NCBI RefSeq assembly: GCF_963676685.1
Contig: NC_092348.1
Coordinates: 13,800,867 to 13,864,866 of the forward strand
Source: Mytilus edulis
Lineage: Eukaryota > Mollusca > Bivalvia > Mytilida > Mytilidae
Reading direction: 5' to 3'
Length of the DNA stretch: 64,000 nucleotides
Under the pieces are notes generated by a model. That model had not been told where the DNA came from and did not search any database. It saw nothing but the letters and a program-made list of their open reading frames with translations. Shown in pieces: positions 55,935 to 64,000 of this stretch. Position 1 is the first letter of the stretch. The number at the start of each line of letters is the position of its first letter. Position numbers and translations under genes: made by a program.

Positions 55935-56745
55935 ATTGAAAATGGTCAGTTGATCCCTTAAGGAGTTATTGCCCTTTATAGTAATTTTTACAAATTTTTC
56001 GTAATTTTTTTTTATCTTTTACAAAAATCTTCTCTGAAACTACTGAGTCAAATTTAACCAAACATAGCCAACATTATTATTAGGGTATTTAGTTTTAAAA
56101 ATGTGTGCGGTGACCGTCAGCCAACCCATCAAGATGGCTGCCATGGCTAAAAATAGAACACAGGGGTAAAATGTAGGTCTTGGCTTATAACTCTGAAACC
56201 AAAGAATAAATTTAGAGTAAATTTGACAAGGAATTAAATTATTTATCAAGTCAAGATCTATCTGCCCTGAGCTTTCAGATGAAGTGGACAAGTGGTTGTT
56301 GGGTTGCCCCCCCCCCCCCTTTCTTTTTTTAAAGAAATTTTGCTGTTTTTGGTTATTATCTTGAATACTATTATAGATAAAGATAAACTGTAAACAGCAA
56401 TAATGTTCAGCAAAGTAAGATTTAAAAATAAGTCAACATGACCAAAAATGGTCAGTTGACCCATTAAGGAGTTATAGCCCTTTATAGTCAATTTTTAACA
56501 ATTTTCATTAATTTGATTAATTTTGTAAATTTTTACAAAATGTTTTCCTCTGTATCTTAAGGGCAAAGTTTATTATAGATAGAGAAAATTGTAAGTAGCA
56601 AGAATGTTCAGTAAAGTAAGATCTACAAACACATCACTAGCCATCACCAAAACACAATTTCGTCATGAATCCATCTGTGTCCTTTGTTTAATATGCACAT
56701 AGACCAAGGTGAGCGACACAGGCTCTTTAGAGCCTCTAGTTTTAT
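55935..56745 (+). repeat. Bivalve repeat with AATGGTCAGTTGA units and GGCTCTTTAGAGCC end
   Basis: Two tandem half-units start AAAATGGTCAGTTGA (about 55938 and 56444), each continuing AAGGAGTTAT(T/A)GCCCTTTATAG. The element ends AAGGTGAGCGACACAGG, then CTCTTTAGAGCCTCTAG, a short hairpin. It directly follows the end of the LINE. One of the commonest mussel repeats, non-coding. It contains a poly-C run at about 56308-56320. Confidence 0.75.
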
Positions 56746-56879
56746 TCAGCTAGGAGGCTAGATTTTGTTTCACGGCATAGCTTGCATTCATAGTACTCAT
56801 CGCCGTTTGAGTTTTATGCTTACTGTATCTCTTGTGTTAGACTCAAAGTAAGTGCTTCTAGTTCTACACTTTTTGTTAC

Positions 56880-57330
56880 ATTTGGAACAAGTTCCGATGG
56901 TTGCTATCCGTGTTTAGTTGTTCATTCGTCCTTCTTCCTTTGGCAAGGTCATCGTTGTCTATGAGATTTTAAAGTTGGTTACCTAGTTGCCTATCTAATT
57001 CTTCAGTGTTCAGTCCTTTAACACTTTGTTCTTGTAGCCCCTTGAGGATAATCTCGTGTATGCTGTTGATATCTTTGCCTAATAATTGGTTTGCATCCGT
57101 TCCATTTATTAGAAGACAACTGGTTGTGTTTTATACGTTAAATGTGTAGCTAGTGCTGTTCAGAGCTACCGTTTTATGCTGCACTATTGTTGTTTGCGAT
57201 TTATCAGTTATTTAAATTATATTTTCTTGTCCTTTGATCTCAGGAAGGTTTTCAAAGTAGTTTAGAGTTGCCATTCGAAGTAATTCAAATGTTAGTTGCA
57301 TCTCGGCTGTTCAAGTTATACAATTCCACC
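56880..57330 (-). pseudogene. Decayed coding remnant, unassigned
   Basis: One minus-strand frame reads QTTIVQHKTVALNSTSYTF, one stop, then SCLLINGTDANQLLGKD and INSIHEIILKGLQEQSVKG to ELDRQLGNQL. The length and amino-acid texture suggest an old exon or LINE ORF1 piece rather than chance. I cannot name the family. Confidence 0.3.
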
Positions 57331-58217
57331 AGCTGAATGTTTATATTCTATAGCCTACTAAGATTTCTCAAACTGCAAGCTTTTTGTATTTATATAATGC
57401 CTTTGTGATATTCAGTGTATAGTTTTTCACATTGGTTTCTTCATTGCCCTCGGTTCTATATATCTAGCTGAACATGCTGAAGGGATTTATTTCTTGGTAG
57501 ACACTTGGTACTAGGGAAGACATGGAAGACAAGTAGGTTAAGAGCTCTACAGAGCTTATGTTTACCTTGTTGAATTGTACATATCATGCCCAACTATAAA
57601 TAAAAAGTTACTTACTTAATTACTTATATTGTACTTTGTACAGTTTTCTGAGTTATCTCCCCCTAAATGGATAGATTGAAGAAAAAATTATCCAATAAAA
57701 CAAAACTACTGAATTTGCAAAAACCGGCCTATGACAATATGTACATATTTATTTTATTCATTCGATGAAAATTAAACAAACTAAATCACGTGCCTTTGTC
57801 AAAATTTTGCATATTGTATCTGTCATTTAACCATACGAATCTTGGCACACGGACACAGGAGGGCTAACTGCACATTATATTTTTTCATACATTTTACATG
57901 ATTTTTGTGTCTATTAATATCACTGATTAATATTCTCATGTTCAGAATGAATATGCAAAATGCAAAATAGGCCTAAGTATTTGAAAAAGTAAGCCCGTGA
58001 TAGTTCTACAATCTAAAAGTGATTCAAGCATAGCATAGAAATCTTGTGACGTAATGAGCGGAACCAAGATGGTGGACTTGGTGATCGTATTTTCTTTGAG
58101 TGAGAAAAAACAATCATTATTTCGAAAAGGATGAATATATTAACAAAATGGAGTTAAATTATATATATAACAAGTTCAGGAACTAACATAAATAAACCAA
58201 GATGACGTGATATAGTT
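57331..58217. other. Upstream region of the ankyrin gene
   Basis: No repeat family identified with confidence. It should contain the promoter and 5' UTR of the gene at 58218; no TATA box or other element stands out. GTGACGTAATGAGCGG at about 58045-58060 contains a TGACGTAA (CRE/ATF-like) string. Confidence 0.35.
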
Positions 58218-61200
58218 ATGGATCGCGTCCGTCAGTTGCTCCATGCCTGCGAACACGGTGATGGCCATTCAGTTCAGGCTTTGCTCGACGAAGGAGTGGG
58301 GGTTGATAGCACTGACGACGATGAAACTACGCCCCTACAGGTATACAATTATTTCCAGTGAAAATCATTAGCCCAGATTAAAGATATGTCAATTTTCATG
58401 TATGATTCAAATGGGATTTATCTCACCACCATCTCATTTTAATACTAGCACTATACTCTTCCACTTTTTGAGTGAAGTTTTTCTATCAATTTTAACCCAT
58501 AAAAATGTTGCTATTCAATATCCCCGGACGTTGCTAACCATTATCCCGGGGAACTTCACACAAGTTTTCATTAGTTCCATGATTGTTCCTTGTGAAATAT
58601 TGAAATCTGTAGATTATCCATGATGTTTGTAATTGAATATTTAATTCATTAACAATTTTGTCCTATTATGCCGATCATTTACACTCATTTCATTAAATGC
58701 ATCACTTGACTGCCACATTTTCAAGGAATGGGACTACTGACATGCTATGCAAATTACCCACGTTGACGTCACACCATCTATGGCGTAACGCTCACAACAT
58801 TGAGCGCCAAATTTGACTCAATCTAGTTTCTCTGTCGCCGTATTAAAAACGTCTTATATTTGACTACCTGTAGGGTTCTACCAAAGGTAGTACCCTACAC
58901 CCCGTAAAAAATATGTAAAATTTCCAAATTTCAATAAAACTTTTTTAGATAATGAAAAAACCGTTGTTTTCGCATTACACTTTGTACCGGAATTTCCATT
59001 AAACTCGCCCGATTCAGACTAAGACCGGGGATAAATTCGTTATCTACGTTCATATCCGTAGATATGGATATTTTAACACCCTTCATTACCCTGTACACTC
59101 TTCGGCTACGCCTCACAGTGTACTGTGGTACTTCAGGGTGTTAAAATATCCATATCTACGGGTATGCCTCACGGTGTACTGTGGTACTTCAGGGTGTTAA
59201 AATATCCATATCTACGGATATGAACGTAGATAACTTTTTTTTTCTCCAAAAACTAGAAACAAACTTTTTTTTCCAAAAAAATCCATAGCCCCCCCCCCAG
59301 AAAATCAAATGGTTGCTGCCTAATACCATCCATCTGGTGGTCCAGGATAACTATAAATCGCCCTAATGAATATGAGTAGTCTGTTTACAAGACAACTACA
59401 CCCTAGACCTAGTCATTTCACTGTCATCAACATGATCAGTTAAAGTTGATTAACCCCAGAACCTCCCAAGTCTGTTCGCCCAAAACACATTCTGGCCCAA
59501 TCAATTTTGCAACCTACACATCCACACTCAAAGTCTGTTCGCACCATACATGCCATATACTTTCACACGTGTACATATTGTTGGTTTTGTGTTTGAAAAC
59601 TTTGTAATAGAGTTTTGGTAAGCATGGTACAAAATGTAAGTGTATTGCTGTAAATGTTTTTTTGCATTGTTTCAGTATAAAGTGGGAATCTGACAATGTT
59701 TTTTTTATGTTGAATAAATCTTAATCATATTCATGTTAATCGTATTTGGTCAGTGTATTGCCAAAAAAATTTATTGTTTCAAAATAAAGTGAGATCAAAG
59801 CCTTACAAAGGGCCAAGCTGTTTAGAACAATTAACTTTCGTGTTATTCATTTAAAATCTTCAATATTTTATTCATACAAAATTTACATGTATTTAGTATT
59901 TACACCAAAGCAAGTTGAGAAGCAAGTTGACACAATGATCAAGATATCTAATAACTCAACCTGAATTTTGATTTGAAATTAGGTGAGAACTAGTAAGGTG
60001 CTAACGGACGTCGGGGGCAAAGTGGCAGGTGCAAACGAATAGGGTGCAAAAATGTATTGGGCGTGAATGTACCTGATACCAGAACCTCCAAAATATAAAT
60101 ATGATCCCAAGAACTGATACAATATAACCCTTAAAACTTGATCTCTTATATTGATAATAATTGTTTCCATTTTCTAACATTAGTTTGAATTGCCTCAACT
60201 ACATGTAAATGTTATGAAACTTAATACACGAAGCTAATTACAACAAAACACAGATCAACTATTTTAGCAGCTTCACTTTTACCATTCTAAAGTTATGCAC
60301 CTTTCCAAATGTAAAAAAATTGCTGAATTTTTCGTTTCCCTTCTCAAACATGTCAAAAAGAGGGACGAAAGATACCAGCATTTGACCAGAGGAACATTCA
60401 AACTGATAAATCGAACTTTAGTTTGCCTAAACCAAATGTTATGAAACTTATACACAATGCTCATTGCTGATAACTACAAAATCATGAAAATACAGGTCTT
60501 ATTTGAATTTTAGCGGCTTTAGTCTGAGTTCTAGAGTTATGCCCTTATACATTGTACTTGCATGACATGTTTAAATGGAAAAAAAAATCTAAATTTTTCA
60601 TTTCCATTCTCACACTTTACCAGTGTTTCAGCTTGATCTTTTTCGCCCCCAAGTGACGCCCTGTGCAATTTTTAAGACACCCTGCTCTTTCATGGCAAGT
60701 CCATGCCTTTATTCTTACATGTACATGTTCATTTACAGCAGGTGTAACAAGTTGGGATTACAGATATTCTGCTTATCAACATCAGATGGGTCATTTATCC
60801 GTTATTTAAACCCCATAATTGACTATATTAATTTTTCTCATTAAATTCGGTCAGTCATGATCAGCATTTCAATTTCAACATGTTTAATATTTCTCAAAAG
60901 ATGGCAATTTGCAGTTTATTTTTTTTGTAGAAATTTTTGTAGTTTCGTCAATTTAACAAAATTATTGTCCCCCGAAAACAGACTGAAGTGGTTTTCTTGT
61001 AGATTAGATGTTATGGATGTGATGCTAGATATTTCAATTTCTCATGTTTACAAGGATGCTAAATGAAATATCTGGGAAGAACACTGTCATATATAATTCA
61101 AAATTTCTCACACAATCACTTTTCAGCTCGGTTGACAGAGTTTCGTCATTTAAATATAGTTTCATCATATTTTACAAATTTCTTTCTTGAAATCTATTGA

Positions 61201-62913
61201 CAATTTCTATTATAAAGATGACGGGAAAACTTTATTCAAAATGTTGCATTAAAAAAAAAAATCAAGATTCAAACATGTGCTTTCTTTATCATGTTTATCA
61301 TCATGATCATGAACTGCGAATGTGTGAATGTATCTTTATAAATTTAATAGACTCTTAAGTGTAAAATACAAAATCAATTAGTATCAAATCAACCAGAGAG
61401 ACAAATATGTTTTATAACATTGTTTAATGAACAACTGAATTTTAAAAAATGATAATTTACATGTCTTGCCTTTATTTAAACATGTTTACATTAAACACAA
61501 ACCAATCTGTAGAGGAATCCTGATTCATTCTTTATTTATTATCCTCTTGTCACTTCCTGTTTTCATTTCATTTATAAATCAAAAGTACACGTTATCTTCT
61601 CTTAATAAAATTTAGAATAGACATTTTTTTTAATCATTTCATGTTCATAAAAATGAATTCCAGTTTTAAAACGTTGTGAAATTTTCGTTACAATTTCATT
61701 TATAGGGTAAAAGAGACCTAACCCCCGTCGATACTCCTAGCTGAAACCCCTGCAGTTAATATAATCCAATGTTTGACATGCCCTTTTTCATTTGTTTTTG
61801 AAATAATGTATCAATCTGCTTATTGTGCAAAAGTGCCCTTTTCATGATTGGCTCCCTTCCCTTTTGACATGTTTGAAAACCTACAAATGTACATGTAGCT
61901 GGAACACTGTTTAGTTTGCCTCAAGCAAATGTTTTGAAACCTATACAAAATGCCATTTACCGTTACGACTAACCACAGATCAGGTGTCAAGTGTCACTTT
62001 AACCCTTCAAGAGTTGCATGTACCGGTACATGATGTATGCACCTTTATCATGTTTATAAATGGAAAAATTGCTTAATTTTTTGTTTTTCGTTCTCTGACT
62101 TAAGTTTGTCTCAACCAAATGTTATGAACTTTATACACAATATTGTACTTAATATTACTGCAAAACCCAGATCTAGTACATATTTGGGTAGTGTCATCAG
62201 TTATGTCCCTTTATACATGTAACTTTATATGATATGCAAGTGGAGGCATCATCTGTGTTTATTTTTGACACATTCATGACATTACCCTTTTTTTTAAAAT
62301 TCAAAATACATTTAATGTTTATTGACTTTGTAGATTGCTGCAGCTAATGGCCATGACCACATTGTAAGACTTCTGTTAATGAAAGGGGCAGCATTAGATC
62401 AACCAAATAATTTTGGATGGACGCCACTGATGCATGCTTGTCGCAATGGCCACAATGAAGTAGTAGTAACACTGCTTCAAAGACAGGCAGATATTAGTGT
62501 TAAAACTAGGTATGGCATTTCAGCAGTTACACTTGCAGCCAGAGGTGGTCACATACAGGTGGTCAGAAAGCTAGTCGAGGCTGGCATTGATTTGAATAAC
62601 TCAGGGAATGGGAGCATGTGTGAATTCACACCTCTTCTAGTTGCTGTTGAACATGGACATGATGCAGTATTGCGTTTCCTTTTGGACCGTGGATGTGATG
62701 TTAATAACAAAACAGCATCAACAGGGCTTACACCACTAATGCTAGCTGCTGTAAATGGACACCTTAAAACTGCTCAGATTCTCATAGAAAGTGGTGCTGA
62801 TGCCAACCTTACATCTATAAATAATAGGACTGCTTTAGATATGGCAACAGCTATGGGAAAAAGTGAAGTTGCCAGTTATCTTGACAGGAAAACAACAAAT
62901 AAAACTTTTAAAG
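58218..62913 (+). CDS. ANKS6: ANKS6-like ankyrin-repeat protein, first two coding exons
   Basis: Exon 1 CDS is 58218-58340 (MDRVRQLLHACEHGDG...ETTPLQ, 41 codons, donor GTATAC); exon 2 is 62334-62913 (acceptor TTTGTAG, donor GTAAGG), joined in phase 0 and ending in phase 1, so the gene continues beyond the window. The product so far (about 234 residues) is an array of about six ankyrin repeats: IAAANGHDHIVRLLL, WTPLMHACRNGHNEVV, AVTLAARGGHIQVVRKL, TPLLVAVEHGHDAVLRFL, TPLMLAAVNGHLKTAQIL and ALDMATAMGKSEVASYL. The order and inter-repeat spacing, including the longer loop before FTPLL and the closing YLDRKTT, match the N-terminus of ANKS6, a ciliary scaffold acting with NEK8 and INVS in vertebrates. 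No stops or indels: the only intact host gene here. Confidence 0.7.
58871..58901. repeat. Short perfect palindrome
   Basis: TGTAGGGTTCTACC and GGTAGTACCCTACA form two stacked stems around an AAA loop (with a single T/T mismatch). Not explained by any neighbouring feature. Confidence 0.65.
59038..59232. repeat. Inverted-repeat element with partial tandem duplication
   Basis: GTTATCTACGTTCATATCCG and the following bases to 59083 are the inverse of 59190-59232. Between them GTACTGTGGTACTTCAGGG and the adjacent TGTTAAAATATCCATATC occur twice in tandem (about 59118 and 59174). A MITE-like hairpin with an internal duplication. Confidence 0.7.
60180..62230 (+). repeat. Scattered copies of an AATGTTATGAAAC repeat
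   Basis: Four copies of a ~190 bp unit at about 60180, 60415, 61905 and 62110, each with AAATGTTATGAAAC(T), TACACAATGC, ACAAAACACAGATCA-like and GAGTTATG blocks. They are diverged from each other and separated by unrelated sequence. A familiar bivalve intronic repeat. Confidence 0.6.
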
Positions 62914-64000
62914 GTAAGGGGTACAATTTATAATGATTACCTATAAATGTACACGTATGTACATCAGGGGTGGATCAAGCCATTTTAAAAGGGGGGTTCT
63001 AACCCAGGTCAAAGGGCGGGTTCTAACTACATGTCCCCATTCAAATGCATTAATCCTCCAAAAAAGGGAGGGTTCCAACCCCCGGGTAGAGGTTGATTTG
63101 TTTTTTGAATGATACACATCTACATGTATAAGCATGACAATATTCTAGCTAGAAATTGTGAGCAGAGGGGGGCATTCTTGATATAGATAGTACATGTAAC
63201 ATTTATATTGAAATAATTATTTAATGTTTTATTAGATTTATGTGATCTACAATGTATAATTATATATATATAACTATTTGCTAGTAAGATAATTCTCATC
63301 ACATATTGTTCTTGTGAAGTGAATAGTGCATTTGTACTGGATTTTAACAAAAAAACTGTCAATATACAACCGATTTCCCAATTTCACACATTTAAGTTAT
63401 AGAAATCTCTAGACAGCATAAGTTCTTATTTAGATTTGAAACATTAAACTCAGTTTAGCGTATAAGAATTTGATTTGTAGTATTGAATTACTTTTAACAT
63501 AATGGGTACATTTAAATAGACTTGAACAATAAGATCTGAACAACAGTAAATCTATAGAAACCATGTGATAGTATCTTGTGATATTTGCAGCTTCAGTGTT
63601 TACCTGTGTTTTCTTTTTAATATACCTACGGTAACAGTATAAAGAATTGATAACTGTATTGATTAACAAGATACTCCCAGGTATTTTTGGATAGTCGTTC
63701 AATACTGGGTCTGTTTTTGGTTAAGTTTAATTTAATTGTGATGACTAGAAAAAGTACATACATTGAATTGTGATTTTATACACAAGTTTATCAGATCTCA
63801 TTCTGAAAACAAGTACTACAAATAAAGTCAGGAATACATGAAATATTTCGCTTGTATTAATATAAATAATGTCCTATGTATGGAATGCATTTGTTTCATA
63901 TATATATACAATTGAAACCTAACCAATTTATTCATTCATGTTTTCATTAATGTTTATTGATACATCCCGCTGCAAATGTTTGCACCTGTCCTAAGTCAGG
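62914..64000. other. Start of intron 2, with dispersed repeats
   Basis: 62955-63105 is a repeat with GGGGGGTTCTAACCC and GGGAGGGTTCCAACCCCC blocks, common in mussels. No further exon is recognisable before the edge. 63955-64000 (ATCCCGCTGCAAATG, then CACCTGTCCTAAGTCAGG) is the start of another dispersed repeat cut by the window end. Confidence 0.5.

Larger units (their letters stand above)
58341..62333 (+). other. Intron 1 of the ankyrin gene
   Basis: Four kilobases between GTATAC and TTTGTAG. It holds the hairpins at 58871-58901 and 59038-59232 and the AATGTTATGAAAC repeat copies at 60180-62230. A small copy of the PLE tail (AGAGGGACGAAAGATACC) lies at about 60359. No nested gene seen. Confidence 0.7.

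Noticed and set aside
1-64000. tRNA or rRNA genes
   Set aside because: I looked for A/B-box-like pairs and cloverleaf arms by eye and found none convincing; a tRNAscan or Infernal run would be decisive.

Overview
This is nuclear DNA from a bivalve mollusc, very probably a mussel close to Mytilus. The evidence is the AT-rich sequence, GT-AG introns, a spliced ankyrin-repeat gene, and dense dispersed repeats that I recognise from mussel genomes (from memory, no search run). Nothing prokaryotic is present. Most of the window is transposable elements nested in one another. The only convincing host gene is the 5' part of an ANKS6-like ankyrin gene at 58218-62913, which runs off the right edge.

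Layout. 1-7.7 kb: DIRS-type retroelement remnants, a RecQ-like helicase exon and a two-exon Crypton/DUF3504 tyrosine-recombinase pseudogene (5144-7221, minus) with three in-frame stops. 7.9-15.1 kb: an L1-like LINE whose 5' part is also present as a ~0.9 kb inverted copy 1.5 kb away, and whose ORF2 is broken by three separate insertions. 15.1-19.7 kb: Penelope-like (PLE) and DIRS fragments. 20.2-35.1 kb: a FLYWCH-MULE transposase pseudogene cut in two by a 13.4 kb element (21414-34825) with 92 bp terminal inverted repeats and a 9 bp target duplication. 35-46 kb: PLE fragments, tandem repeats, a 1.1 kb TIR element built of iterated AAGTGCGATGG units, and a decayed second copy of the giant element's gene. 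46-50.6 kb: a MITE, LINE fragments and a hammerhead-ribozyme retrozyme unit. 50.6-55.8 kb: a nearly full-length two-ORF LINE. 58.2-64 kb: the ANKS6-like gene, with a 4 kb repeat-rich intron.

The two most interesting objects are nested. (1) The giant TIR element carries a long spliced minus-strand gene of roughly 1,450 codons (28804-33942) with an acidic N-terminus, a YqaJ/lambda-exonuclease-type PD-(D/E)XK nuclease domain and a large unclassified C-terminal region. It also holds a convergent C2H2 zinc-finger gene. I recognise no standard transposase in it. (2) Inside it lies a Naiad-type PLE (about 24715-28640, minus) with an N-terminal GIY-YIG endonuclease, a CxC linker and a C-terminal RT. 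Its frame contains UGA codons exactly where cysteines are expected, and a strong SECIS-like RNA fold lies 66 nt after the stop codon. It therefore reads as a selenoprotein-encoding retroelement. The Naiad 3' end has inserted into the last zinc-finger exon and now supplies that protein's predicted C-terminus.

The nesting gives a relative order: MULE first, then the giant TIR element, then the Naiad. Several frame breaks in the giant element's gene are single-base changes, two of them in homopolymers, so assembly error must be separated from real decay.
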